A model generated the notes under the pieces. That model made no database searches. It had not been told where the DNA came from and saw only the letters and a program-made list of their open reading frames with translations. A stretch of 64,000 nucleotides of DNA from Manduca sexta. Taxonomy: Eukaryota; Arthropoda; Insecta; Lepidoptera; Sphingidae. Of the stretch, positions 34,150 through 45,555 are shown one piece after another; position 1 is the first letter of the stretch; every line of letters starts with the position of its first letter. Where the stretch lies: assembly GCF_014839805.1 (NCBI RefSeq), contig NC_051138.1:11344983-11408982 (forward strand). Direction: 5' to 3'. Made by a program: the position numbers and the translations under genes.

Positions 34150-34470
34150 ACATGTTTTTCACTGCAATCCAACAGTTGAGAGGTGAAACGGATTGCCGAG
34201 ACGAATGTCCACAGGGCACGTACCTATGACTTTCTAAAAGTTATGTGTTTATTCTTTGTGAATTATCTCTTGCTTTAACAGTGAAGGAAAATATCGTAAG
34301 GGAAATTGCACTCCTGAATTCTCTAAAAGAATTTTCAGGATATGTGAAGTCCGCCAATCCGCACTAGGCCAGCGTTATGGACTAAGGGCTAATATCCCTC
34401 AATAGTAGATAAGGCCCATGCCCAGCAGTGGGGCAGTATATAATAAAACGCTAATACTATTATTATATTT
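34150..34470 (+). repeat. SINE family B, diverged copy
   Basis: Head with gaaacggattgccgagacga, body ttattctttgtgaattatc, and 3' block aggcccatgcccagcagtgg followed by an ATT-rich tail. Confidence 0.75.
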
Positions 34471-34784
34471 TACAAAAAAACTTGGGCCAAACCAAATTGG
34501 TTTTATAAACTGTTGTAACCTTGTACGAGTATTAATCTTCATTGTGTTAACATTAACTGAAATGACTGTAAAATAATAATCGCTCTTAATCCCCACTTAC
34601 AGCTGTAATTAACGCTACCCAGCTTTAGAGAGGTTTTAAAACCATAATTCTATTCATTTGAATTTATTATATCAGATAAATTATTTGGGTTATACAAAGT
34701 AGGCTTAGAATTTTTACTAAAATTTACCAGTTTATCTGTTACAGAGTATTTTGTTTTACTTCGAACGTTTTTAAATGTGACCTT

Positions 34785-35057
34785 TTAGCTATTTATCCAT
34801 TTGGCTAGTATACGAGCGAGTAGGTTTTGATAAGTGATCTCAACCACTACAGTGACATATAAACTGTATACGAGTAAAAACGTGGATGCGCTGCCGATCC
34901 TAAAGAAACTGGGATTAGGGGAAGGCGAGGGTGTTTGAGCCTCCAGAAATCCACGAAATATACGAGACGCTATAGCATAATTCCCAACTAAGGGGATTTC
35001 CCCTAAATCAAGAGGGTTAGTTAGTGCGATAGCCTTTTTAGGAGTCGTTTTTAACAT
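34785..35057 (-). other. Unassigned 90-codon reading frame
   Basis: MLKTTPKKAIALTNPLDLG opens a frame with a Ser/Pro cluster (AQTPSPSPNPSFF) and a hydrophobic stretch (STFLLVYSLYVTVVV). It is the longest clean frame in this stretch, but there is no family resemblance I can name, and no splice or start context that supports it as a gene. Confidence 0.2.
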
Positions 35058-35239
35058 CTAGTACAATTCCAATTCCAAATACTAAGAATGAGGACTTAAA
35101 TAAAATGCAAATTCTACGAGTTTTATTTTAGACATATGGCTTTATAAATTTAATACAAGTTATGATTTCTCACGTCATATTCGGATGTTATTAAAAAAAA
35201 ATGTTAAATGTAGGTATATATTTTTACTTTGAGTTTTCG

Positions 35240-35370
35240 ACGACCAACACTTCAGGCCCCCTGTGACCATCAAGGCTGCAAAGTCTTCGAAACTGTGGGA
35301 GATATAAAAAACTATAATAATGTTGTGTACATTACGATATAAAACCGCAATAAAGTAAAATATATCTTTA
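35240..35370 (+). repeat. Dispersed repeat with core ggctgcaaagtcttcgaaac
   Basis: It contains ttcaggccccctgtgaccat, caaggctgcaaagtcttcga and downstream aaaaccgcaataaa. Copies are at 6955-7060 (plus) and 50036-50140 (minus). Confidence 0.65.
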
Positions 35371-35933
35371 TATTAATACAACTGTCAACTACTCTGTGGT
35401 GATTAGTTAATAGGGGTAAATATTTTTGTGATTTTTCTCTGAGACAGATTTTTACACAAGATAATTAGTTCATGATCTAAACAGATTTATACAGAACGGT
35501 TCTACCATTGTAAAATCTACTACTTATTTAAAGATTTTAGCTATGTTTTGATATGGCCATAAAATCTCCGTGTAAAAGAATAATTATTATAATGGCTATA
35601 TGAATTTGTTTAGTAGATAATCGTTGTATGCATATCCTTGACCTTGACAACAAATCTGGGAATGTTAAACGGAAATAAGTGTGTTCTCACCTTAATTTAG
35701 TTTCTTAATTCACGTGGCTCACACTTACTTATATAATCTCATTTAATATTAGGTTATAAATAGAATAACAATTAATTGTAATCCATTCAACGAGCAAGTA
35801 TAGGGTAACACTTTATTAACCAAAATATGGTTATGAGTTTGTTCTGAATAATTTCGTCTAGACTAGGCTCTTATCTGATGATTGCTGAGCTTCTTCTATA
35901 AACTTTATCTCTAGTCTACAAATTAAATTTCGA

Positions 35934-35965
35934 AGAAAACTTCAGACAATTGTCTGAAGTTTTCT
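35934..35965. repeat. Perfect 32-bp palindrome without loop
   Basis: AGAAAACTTCAGACAA is immediately followed by its exact reverse complement. Confidence 0.95.
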
Positions 35966-36875
35966 CAGGACCTTGTGTTTTCTTCGATCCTGTCTTGTAA
36001 TTTATGGCGAATTATCGAAACCGTTTCTTGATAAAAAATAGTATCTGAAATAATTTTGCATTAGTACCTAACATTTTACTTCTTTTAAAAACTCAGGCTG
36101 AAAACGTATTCTTGATTTTTTCATAATTCGATTTCCATACTTTAAGTAACCCTTTATGATAACTTTTTTATTCGTCTATCCGTATGTCTGTCAAGACTGT
36201 TATCCTTAGCAACAAGTATAGGTATCAAATTAAAATTTATATCAAATAGTTACTCGGGTCCTCGGTCGCTTACAGCTGTAAAAAGTCAAACTTGTAAATC
36301 AATGCAATCAAAAAACGAAAATGCAGTAAACGAAATACCATGGAGACACACAAATTAATGTAAGAAATTATCCTCAATTCTAGATAAAACCGGGATCTGT
36401 AAAAAAGATGTCTTGCATAAAGCAATTGCAGGTACCGATAGGCACAAAATTATAGTTGCAACAAGTTGCGATGCTAAGCTAAATGGTAATGGGGCAAACT
36501 TGGTGCCAACACTGTACGAATAACTATTCGCGAACTATGGTAGCCGACACGCTTGCAGTATTTCAGATACTTCGCGTTGGGTTCAATGACGTGCTCCTTT
36601 TGGGTTTGGGAGATAATTGCTTTCTTTTATAGATCTTGACAGGGTTGCTTCTACTATAAATTATTATTTTGACTCATAATTGTGGTTGCATTAACGATAT
36701 AATATAATAATAGCATCAATCCTGTATTATATACTTATAACTATGATAGAATGTAATCTATACTTATAATAAATCTGTAGAGAGGTCAATTCTGTACATG
36801 AAATATATTTCCAAAATAACTATCAGGGGGTGATTAGGGATCGATACTGAAGCCAAAAATGCAATTAGTAAAATT

Positions 36876-36908
<33 letters not shown>

Positions 36909-37220
36909 ATAACCGTTATAGAAACAAAAACCACTCGACGGATTTTAACCTTTAACTGTGGACGCGCGGTCTCACAGGCCGCTCGCAGTTTGAAAATTTC
37001 GTGTTTACACCTTTCCACTTGCTCCCCGTGTATAAGGCGCTCAGTAGCTTTAGTTTTAGTGGCGTAACGTATGTTAAAATGGGAGACTGTGTCGGCGGCT
37101 GCCAATAAGGCCAGTTATTTTTCTTTAAACTTTGACCGCGGTCTGTGAGACCGCACGTCCACGTTTCCGATACAAATTTTTGTACCTATTTTGTTTTTTT
37201 TTTACGTTATTTTCATTATA

Positions 37221-37508
37221 ATGTTAACAAATATTAATGAAAGTACATCTACGTCAATACAAATGCCAACGTCACAGCTGCAACATATTTATGATCTTCT
37301 TTTAGAGTCAGACTAGTCTGATAACGAGGAAACTATTGAGGATTACTTTTTATCAGAAGCTTATTTTATTCTAAAATATATAGGTGACTATGAAGATAAT
37401 ACCGATGTCTCTAGCATAGACGATAACATTATAAGGAGTATCAGCCCCAAGCAGGGGTCAGCGAAAATGTATCTAGTTTGCTGGTATAGTACTAAAATAT
37501 TGGCTTGA
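37221..37508 (+). pseudogene. piggyBac transposase N-terminal remnant
   Basis: It opens MLTNINESTSTSIQ and continues through an acidic stretch (LLLESD, stop, SDNEETIEDYF) and DYEDNTDVSSIDDN. Acidic, low-complexity N-termini are usual for these transposases. At least one in-frame stop breaks it; the catalytic DDD core is not present downstream. Confidence 0.45.
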
Positions 37509-37663
37509 AGTTACCTATCAATACAGGCAGATAATATTGATAGGAGTCGTAAAAGGCACGATGACCCCAACAAAGCACCCCGCGATGTATGGACGGTAGT
37601 TGTAATGCACTTTCTCTGTGAAACCTAAAAAAAATATAAAGATCCACCGGAACCAGCAAAATT

Positions 37664-37875
37664 TTGAAAGGGGTCTATGAGAAATATAAATTTGGGAACC
37701 TCTGCTCTAGACGAACCCCTAGTCAGGATACTGACTCGTCACAGCGCACAGCATGTCGCCTTTGTCCCCCAAAACTAAAGAGAAAGTCCAATTTTAATTG
37801 TATACGTTATAAACAGGTCATACGGTTACAGTGTTTCAAACCCTAGTGTAAAAACTGCCAATAATTTGACACATA
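37664..37875 (+). pseudogene. piggyBac transposase C-terminal cysteine-rich domain remnant
   Basis: The frame reads TACRLCPPKLKRKSNFNC, IRYKQVIRLQCFKP, a stop and CKNCQ. The spacing CxxCPxKxxRKxxxxC...CF matches the zinc-binding C-terminal domain of piggyBac transposases. Expected cysteines in the second half have been replaced and a stop falls inside the domain, so it is dead. Confidence 0.65.
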
Positions 37876-38772
37876 TTGGACCATTGTGAAAATTTTTATA
37901 TTTGAATTTGAGAAGACGTTTTTTTGATTTTATGTTACAATATGCCTTAGATTTATAGATAAAAATGTTATTTTTTTAAAAAAAGTTTAATTTATTTAAG
38001 TTTTCAGCCCTAAAACCGATCTCAAGTAAATTTATGCCAAATAGTGCCTTTAACTGTTAATATGATTTAATTAGGTGAGAAATAAATAAAGATTGATTAA
38101 GAGCTTCTAAGTTATTCCATTTTAATATACCTAGAAAATAATAAATATAATAGCGTAAAAATAAAACTAATATTTACGTTGTATTTTAACTCAATACATA
38201 GCGGTCCGTCAGACCGCGCGTCCATGGTAGTGTAACAAAAAAATGACGTCCATAGTTAAGGGTTAACGAAACTTGGTACAATTATTTGTCATACTCCTGT
38301 GCTGGTTATAGTATACTTTTCATCACGCTACAATTAAAAGGAGCAGAGCAGTGAAGGTAAATGTTGGGAAAACGGGAGAAGTTATTCCATTTTTTAAGCT
38401 TCCGTCGCGTGTGCAACCTTAATGGTTAAAGCTACACAGAAATCATGTATGACGGAAATGTTCTCCTTAAAATTATGTAAAAAATATCCCACGACAGCAT
38501 ATGTCTATCTTTTATGGTTGACTCACAATAACTCACGTGTAACTCCCGATAGCTTAGCAGTTCGAAGCTTTCTCATTATATTTGTCTACTCTTACGTTTA
38601 TAACACTCTCAGTCATCCCTTATTAAAAAAGTTAACATTATTAAATATTCCATAAAAAGAATCATAGAAATCGGTATAGAAACACCAAAGTTATACATGA
38701 AATACGCTAATAATAAGCCATCATGCGTGAATACTGAATCATGCTATAAGGATTATTTTTGTATATATATAA

Positions 38773-38873
38773 GGTCGCGAACGCACAGGCAGGCGGCTTG
38801 CTTGGCACCTAGAGGCTAGCGAATCACCTAGCGAGTAGCTTCGTAAAACGAACATTCTCGAACGTTCGCGACC
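38773..38873. repeat. 101-bp module with 11-bp perfect terminal inverted repeats
   Basis: GGTCGCGAACG at 38773 and CGTTCGCGACC ending at 38873 are exact inverted copies. The module is absent from Helitron copy 1, where unrelated sequence fills the same position. Confidence 0.7.
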
Positions 38874-39171
38874 GGCTCCATTTTTGAAGTCCGAAATCCA
38901 CGCGGGCGAAGCTGCGGGCGGAAGCTAGTACATAATAAATTAACAATTAGGCTTGCTGTAAATTGATGGGTGACATCTTGATAGAGTGTTTCTTCTGTAA
39001 GATAAATGGATTGGATTTTCTGTAAAGTATTGTAATAATTGATTCGTTCATTAAAAACAAAACAGCAGATATAATTATAATTACATTCGTCCAAGAGGAA
39101 GAAGAAAATTTTGACTTCACCTCTAAATACTTAGGAATTTTAACCTAAGCATTTCTTAAAACCATACAGGT

Positions 39172-39262
39172 CAGCACAATTGTGTCCATTGGCGAGGGAT
39201 AAACATCTTTCATCAGTCAAAACTATGTGGACCTCACATCGCTTACCATTAGGTGCAGAGAG
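39172..39262 (-). repeat. Repeat family D, fragment
   Basis: Inverse of the family 5' part: cagcacaattgtgtccattg, catctttcatcagtcaaaac, cgcttaccattaggtg. Confidence 0.5.
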
Positions 39263-39511
39263 GTTACTTTTTCCGTACAAAAAAAATAAGATACAATTTT
39301 AAATTCCGACAATTTTAGTTACCTGATGATCTTTATGAGAAGGAAGCCTTAAATCATGCAAACCTGTAACTAAAAGAACTAACACGATTGTGCTGTGATT
39401 ACGTTCGTACGTGCAATCTGTCTATGGACTTTGATTATTACATAATGTCTCTACAGTCATTGATATCGATCGAACATCAGTATAACTAAGAAGTGTACAC
39501 ACTATCAAGTA

Positions 39512-39837
39512 ATAATAATATAATAATATCAGCCCTGTATAATATACTGTCCTACTGTTGGACACGGGCCTCCTCTACTACTGCGAGGGAATAGGCCTTA
39601 GTTCACTACGCTGGCCTAGTGCGGTTTGGTAGACTTCACACACCCTCGAAAATTCCTAATAGAGAATTTCTCAGGTATGCAGGTGTCCTCACGATGTTTT
39701 TCTTCACCGTTAAAGCAAGCGATAATTTACATAGAATATACACATATTTTTTTAGAAAAGTCAGAGGTGTGTGCTCTTGGGATTTGAACCTGCGGACATT
39801 CGTCTCGGCAGTCCGTCCCACAACCATCTAGGCTATC
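39512..39837 (-). repeat. SINE family B with target duplication
   Basis: Minus-strand A-box AGCCTAGATGG and B-box GGTTCAAATCCC with conserved body. CTATCAAGTA occurs at 39502-39511 and 39833-39842; its first five bases may belong to the SINE end. It inserted directly beside the RTE LINE's 5' end. Confidence 0.85.
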
Positions 39838-40152
39838 AAGTAGTTTAAGCGGAATAAACCATGGCTTAAAGGCATGGTAAAGCATAAGGGGGGAATGGGG
39901 GAGAACGGATATAACATCTTTCCGACCCCAATTGTCATCCTCACCTGCACGCGCAAATTTATACAAATGTGCGGCGGCAGCTTTTTAGCTACCGCGGTTC
40001 CCCTGCTAGATAACTGATTAGGCACTGACGACCGAGCAATGGCGGTATAACCATACACCCTATCAGGAAACTGATCAGATGAGGTTTCAGCAACCTTGGA
40101 GCTTAAATAACTCCAAAAAGGCAGAAGGCAAGGGGAAACCACTGCAATTATC

Positions 40153-41278
40153 ATGCAGATAAAAAGACATGGATCGCGTTTGCCATGTGAGCCGGCTAGC
40201 AACCGGCGCCGCGATGCGTCCGGTGCGCGCGGTGAGAAATGGATTACCGGCCTTGTAGAAGCGGGAAACCAGGCTTCTCATGGAAATTCTGCTACTGGAA
40301 ATCCCATCAAGTTACGTAAAATCCAGAAGATAGGTACGTGGAACGTACGTGGCTTGCTGCAAACTGGGAAATTGAACATCCTCGAACGAGATATAACCCG
40401 ATGTGGCCTGAATATTTGCGGACTGGCCGATACTCACTGGAGAAAAAAAGCACATTTTCTCACCGATACCCATGCCATTTACTTCTCTGGAAATGATAAC
40501 AGCAGTCGAAATGGAGTAGCAATAGTAATACCAAAACATCTAAAAAACTGTGTATTGGGTTACCAGCCAATTAGTGACCGTGTGGTCACTATGAAAGCAT
40601 CGTCTGTAAACTTGAATCTCATACAGGTTTATGCTCCTACGAGTTTCGCTAAACGGGAAGATATTAAAAACTTCTACTCGGAATTGGAAAATACCATCAC
40701 AAAAATGTCCAATAGAGAGCTACTGCTAATCATGGGCGACTTCAATTCCAAAATTGGAGCAAACTCCCGACAACTCAGCAACAGCGTAGGAAACTTTGGA
40801 CTTGGGACACGCAACGAAAGTGGTGAACGCTTAATACAATTTGTTGATGAGAAGAACCTAGTCAACAAATAGTTTATTTCAACATCATCCACGAAGATTG
40901 TTCACATGGACGTCGCCAGGGGGTACCTATCGTAACCAAATTAACTATATCCTGGTTCGATCACTCTAGCGAACACCTATCCTTAACGCTCATACGTTGC
41001 CTGGTGCAGACTGCGGATCAGACCACGAACTTCTGATAGTCAGGCTAAGGCTGAAATTAACAGCTGCAAGAACTATCTACAACCAAGACAACGCGGAGGT
41101 TAGGGATATCGAAAGATTCACTACTACTATAGATAAAAACTGGGCAGATTGGGTGAATGTAAACCAAAATGAAGCAGCACCAGAGACGCTATGGAACCAG
41201 GCAAAACATCTTATCGAAAAAGCAATCGCAGACTCTAAGCTGCCAACTGAATCACATAAACGACAACACGTCAGATAG
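40153..41278 (+). pseudogene. RTE LINE endonuclease domain, broken
   Basis: Residues from 40318 read KIQKIGTWNVRGLLQTGKL, the N-terminal Asn motif; then ICGLADTHW, where the catalytic Glu expected before THW is Asp; IQVYAPTSF; IMGDFNSKIG (Asp and Asn present); and, after frameshifts, CGSDHELLIVRLRLK with the final Asp-His. It cleaves target DNA in active elements. Two frame changes between 40870 and 40997 and the Glu-to-Asp change imply it is inactive. Confidence 0.82.
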
Positions 41279-41700
41279 TACTCTTGCTTTAATTGAAGAC
41301 CGACAGCAGAAAAAGGCGAAGGGAGGAGACATTAGAAAACTTAACAAGTTGTCTGCCCAAATTCAGACTAGCAGCAGACGAGATCGCAATTCATATCTTC
41401 GTAAAATATGTGGGAAGGTCGAAAAACACGCAGGAAAATACGAATCCAGAGATCTCTATCGTAAAATTCGTCTTATCACAAAAACTATACCCGCTAAGAC
41501 CTGGGCTATTAAGAATGAGAATGACGAAGTGATGACAGAGTTGGATCATATTTCGGAAAAATGGAAAGGATACTGTCAGTCGCTGTTTCAGGATCCGCAA
41601 TCAAGTTGTTTTCTAAAGACAGATCCGAGTAATGAACATTTGGAACCAGATATTCTTCTGTCTGAAGTTAGAGCCGATATAAAGCATCTAAAAAAAAAAA
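41169..41700 (+). pseudogene. RTE LINE linker between endonuclease and reverse transcriptase
   Basis: A 178-codon frame that is basic and contains IRLITKTIPAKTWAIKNEND and LLSEVRADIKHLKK, the segment just before the polymerase in RTE proteins. It overlaps the end of the endonuclease frame in another phase, marking a frameshift, and ends in an A-run where the foreign LINE tail begins. Confidence 0.7.
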
Positions 41701-42747
41701 AATAAAAAAAAAATGCTTTATTCATCACGTAGGTGAACATGGTTGCACTTATGATAAGTCAAGGTACATGAGAACATTTAATTATTACTTAATTAGATTA
41801 GCTTATATAAATAAAGACAATCTATATTGAAAATAAAATAAATTAAAAATATACTTAGTAAACAAAGAAGCCAGCTCGGGCTGGCAAGGAAGAAGAAATA
41901 AAATTATGTATGTATGTATTTTTGAATAAGCAATAAGGGAGAAACGCGTCGCGATCCTCACCGGTGAGGACAATAAAAGCCCTAACCTAGCTAACCTACC
42001 AGCCTTTCACTAACTACCTAAGCGATGACTACCCGAAGAAGAAAGGCAGAAAGAAACTCCGGGCTTTATTTTTGTCATCAATTGTCCATTCTTTTATAAT
42101 ATTGTTATTAAATATATATATTTTTTTAATAAGTCTTTTCTATACAAAGTCTGATTAATTATATAAGCTAATACACGCACATCGCCGTAAAAGTGCGGAG
42201 AAAATCCACATAAAATATTTAGCAATAACTAAAATTTAACGAAAAAAAAACAATAATACTAAAAAAATTATAAAAACTATGAAATGGTGTACAGCGTGCA
42301 TACGCCTACATTTACAAACATAATATTTTCATTTCATATTTTGTCATAGATCTCGGTCAATATAATTTGGATTATAAATTTTAAGGCTGATGCAACAAAA
42401 TGATCGGTCGGTCGTCTATTATACATTGATAATTCAATGAGTCAATATAAAATAAAATATGTCACGGACATTTAAAACTGTTACCCAGTATAATGTCAAA
42501 ATTGTAGAAAGGTACACATGAGACGTTTATGTGGTTAATTTCTAATATTGGCGTTAACATAGGGTTGGACAGGGTGTGCAGGACTGTTTTTCCAAACCGT
42601 CTGATCATCGAGGTAATCCTTTACATTATAATACCCCTTTGACATTAACTCGCGCTTAATATGATACTTAAATTTGTAGCCGGGCAGATTGGTTATTTCA
42701 AGAGGAATTTTATTATAGAATTTAATAACAAGAGAAGCCACGGGCAA
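41693..42747 (-). mobile_element. 3' end of a second LINE nested in the RTE element
   Basis: On the minus strand, 42747-42535 encodes PVASLVIKFYNKIPLEI then FKYHIKRELMSKGYYNVKDYL, the C-terminus that follows the polymerase of a common lepidopteran LINE. About 830 bp of 3' UTR follow, with AATAAA at about 41722 and a T-rich end. No target duplication is visible, and about 24 bp of RTE coding sequence seem to be missing at the site. Confidence 0.75.
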
Positions 42748-43450
42748 ATATATCCCGATCGAAACTATAAAGGCTTTGGACAGACGTGGTGACCACGTTT
42801 TTCATGCCATTTGCAATAAAGTTTGGAGCACAGGCATATGGCCCACAGAGTGGACGCACACGGTTTTTACTCCCCTACATAAAAAAAGTTCCACGAAGAT
42901 ATGTAGCAACTACCGCCTCATTGCTCTAATATCACACGCTAGCAAAATTTTGTTACATATTCTGAATGAATGGCTGAAAGCATATTTGTTCAAAGAAATT
43001 GCACCAGAATAAGCCAGATTTGTGAAGGGGAAGGGCACCCGAGAACAGATTCTTATTGTTCGCCTAATCATTGAGAAGGCTCGGGAATTCAACAAGCCAA
43101 CATATATCTGCTTTGCAGATTTCTCAAAAGCATTTTACTCAGTGAAATGGCCGATTTTATGGAAAATGCTACTGGACATGGGCACGCCGAAAAATTTCGT
43201 GCACCTTCTAAAGCGCCTGTACGAAGAAGGAACTGCATCAGTAAGGACAGATAACATCTTATCCAAGAATTTTCATCCCAGTGCTGGAGTCCGCCAAGTG
43301 TGTATAATGTCGCCGCTCTTATTCAACGTTTACACTGAAATTATAATGCGTATCACTCTGGAGAATTGGAAAGATGGGGTTACAGTTGGTGGTTACAAAG
43401 TAGCGAATTTGCGCTATGCAGACGCACCATATGGAAGAGCTGCTTTCTAA
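42748..43450 (+). pseudogene. RTE LINE reverse transcriptase, decayed
   Basis: It resumes in frame with IPIETIKALDRRGDHV and GIWPTEWTHTVFTPLHKK, SNYRLIALIS, an in-frame stop at about 43011, then FADFSKAFYSVKW, GVRQVCIMSPLLFNVY and LRYADAPYG. Active enzymes have AFDSV and YADD at the last sites; here Asp is replaced by Tyr and the second Asp by Ala. It copied RNA in the ancestor but is inactive. Confidence 0.85.
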
Positions 43451-43508
43451 AATGGAGTAAGTTACCCTTGAGATCGGATTACGCATAAACCGCAGCTAGA
43501 CCAAGATA

Positions 43509-44166
43509 ATGATTATAAACCGAGCAACTAATAATTCGCCAGAAGTTACTGAGATTGCGAACTGCAAAGTAGAACAATCTTACATATATCTTGGCTCTTT
43601 GATCACAAACAATGGTGGATGCGTGGACGAAATTAAAAGGCGTATGGGAATTACTAGGACTGCAATGGACAAAATGAAGAGAATATGCCAAAACAGAAAC
43701 ATCACTAAAGCCACAAAGATCAGGCTCGTACGAACTCTAATTTTACCCATATTCCTTTACGCTGCAGAAACGTGGACTCTACGAGAGACTGAAAAGGAGA
43801 AGATAGATGCTTTGGAAACGTGGTGCTGGAGAAGAAATGCTTATGGTGTCGTGGACTGAATTTCGAACGAACGCCTCGATACTTCAAGAACTCGGCATCA
43901 AGCAGCGTCTATCCGCCTTAGCACAGTCCCGCATACTCGCTTTCTTCGGACATTTCTAGGAGAGGTGACCAGTCTGTGGAACGTGTTGTTGTCCAGGGCA
44001 AGGTTGAAGGCACTCGACCGCGAGGAAGGACACCTAGGCGCTGGACCGATCAAGTTAAATCTGCCGTGGACTGTCCCGTAAATGAGTGCACCAGAATATC
44101 CTCTAACAGAGAGATATGGCGAAAAATCGTAAGGCGCATTGCATCTGCTCAGGAAAACACTAAATG
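43509..44166 (+). pseudogene. RTE LINE C-terminal region
   Basis: Frames at 43509-43859 and 43976-44167 contain NCKVEQSYIYLGSLITNNGG, RLVRTLILPIFLYAAETWTL and GKVEGTRPRGRTPRRWTDQV, typical of the RTE region after the polymerase. A frameshift near 43860-43975 separates them. Confidence 0.8.
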
Positions 44167-44215
44167 ACGACCACGACCACTCTGTCAAGGTGTTACGACT
44201 GAGAAGAAGAAAGGC

Positions 44216-45359
44216 ATCTAATAAGATTAGCCGGCATAATTTTCGGCAATTCAGTTCCAGACATATGAAATATATACCGGTATTCGAATAATTCTTCAAG
44301 GATCCGATAATTTTGCCCTACTTAAACATAATTATACCAGAAAATTACACCAAATACAATAAGTATCTCAAATATTATAAATCATATTTTTATATTTTTT
44401 GGTTATACTAAGTAAATTTATACGATACAGAAAATCAAAATACGCTGAAGCGTAAGCAATGAAATGCTACAGGAAAAATATCTCAAAAGCGTTGTACCTA
44501 CGACAATAGGATATTCCAATGGCTATTGATGATAAGACAGCTCAGAAAACTACGTCCAACTGTGTTCGTATTCTTTTACCAGTTATACCTACATTTTTAT
44601 GATTGATCGTGCTTGCAAGAGAGTTCGAAGGTGTGTACACGCTATAAAATCGTTAGACCATCACGTGATAGTGCCTCGCGTATCAATTAAACAATTAAAT
44701 CCAGATCATTTACCCATTGTTCGTATGATGCGTAATTACATAAAGTTAGCAAATTCTTCTATCAAAGAAATCGTCTTGGAATAATCGTTTCTGATTGAGT
44801 TATGTAAAACTGTGACGTGGTAACCTAAATTAAATAATGATGAGGCTGAAAACCTTTCAATAATATATATTAAAAAAGTAATTACAAACTCCAAAGAGGT
44901 ACAAACAGAGATGTAACTTATGGCCAAGCTTATGTCCAACCTCTTATGTGAAGACTGGACTATCCATAACGGGCTCCTTCATAAATACAAGGTCTATGCT
45001 ATAAACTATGTTAAGAATACAAAATATGAAACACCACAAGTAATTACGCAACATAAATCATACACGAAAGGATATTTCCCGAGCGAATATCAATATTCAA
45101 AGGATATTTCCTTGCATCACAAAGGGTTTCAATTTTATTTGTTACTCTCCAGAGACCTCGCATAAAATCTGTCGGGATTTGACGCAACGCTGACTAGTTA
45201 AGAAGATTTGAGCGTTTTGCTTTACGCCTCGTCTTCCTTTCACGTTCAACTGAATAAATAGTGAGTTAAAAAAATGGCTTTACAAACAAGGAAACAGTAA
45301 ACACGAAAAATATGTAACATTGCCTATCTGTATTCTCATTTCCAATTTTGTAGTTGGTG
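44216..45359. other. Unassigned stretch
   Basis: No gene or repeat recognised. Confidence 0.3.
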
Positions 45360-45555
45360 CCTAATTATTATTTTTTTTCTTATTTTTGTTCCTGTATTCA
45401 TCTCGCTTAGCTAGCAATTTTTATTAGTCACCGATCCCAAAGTTATCTAGTATATAGGTAATGAGAAAGTATTTATTTTGGTTATAAGTGATTTTTGGAG
45501 ACAATATTTTTTTAAAAGCTTTTGATTCTTTGCTTTTTTGTGTTAGTAAGAAATA
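45360..45555 (+). repeat. Copy of the arm of the composite element at 3988-5580
   Basis: It shares ggtgcctaatt, cttagctagcaatttttatt, ggcac/tcaccgatcccaaagtta and agtgatttttggagac with 4380-4600, in the same order, and again lies directly upstream of a family C SINE. Confidence 0.6.

Larger units (their letters stand above)
36949..38262 (+). mobile_element. Degenerate piggyBac-type transposon at a duplicated TTAA
   Basis: TTAA flanks both ends (36945-36948, 38263-38266). The termini are inverted, CCTTTAACTGTGGACG... and ...CATAGTTAAGGG. Internal inverted motifs around gcgcggtctcacag, accgcggtctgtgagaccgc (37133-37155) and ggtccgtcagaccgcgcgtcc-type sequence near 38202 suggest transposase binding sites. 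The length is well below a full autonomous element, so the interior is deleted. Copy 1 of the host Helitron has a single TTAA at the same place, proving the boundaries. Confidence 0.92.
36757..38928 (+). mobile_element. Non-autonomous Helitron, copy 2, interrupted by a piggyBac element
   Basis: It starts A|TCTATACTTATAATAAATC and ends gcgggcggaagCTAG|T at an A-T target. It is near-identical to copy 1 (9830-10664) on both sides of a 1314-bp insertion. A (CTGT)n block is at about 36880-36908. The last 170 bp contains a block (38751-38873) that differs from copy 1. Confidence 0.88.
39855..44215 (+). mobile_element. RTE-clade LINE, decayed, interrupted at 41693-42747
   Basis: Order: GC-richer 5' UTR (39855-40152), apurinic-type endonuclease (40153-41050), linker, reverse transcriptase (42748-43450), C-terminal region (43509-44166) and a short 3' UTR with gagaagaagaaagg. 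Frameshifts and stops at about 40870, 41277, 43012 and 43450 separate the pieces. It is a single element because the protein continues in order across the nested insertion. Confidence 0.85.
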
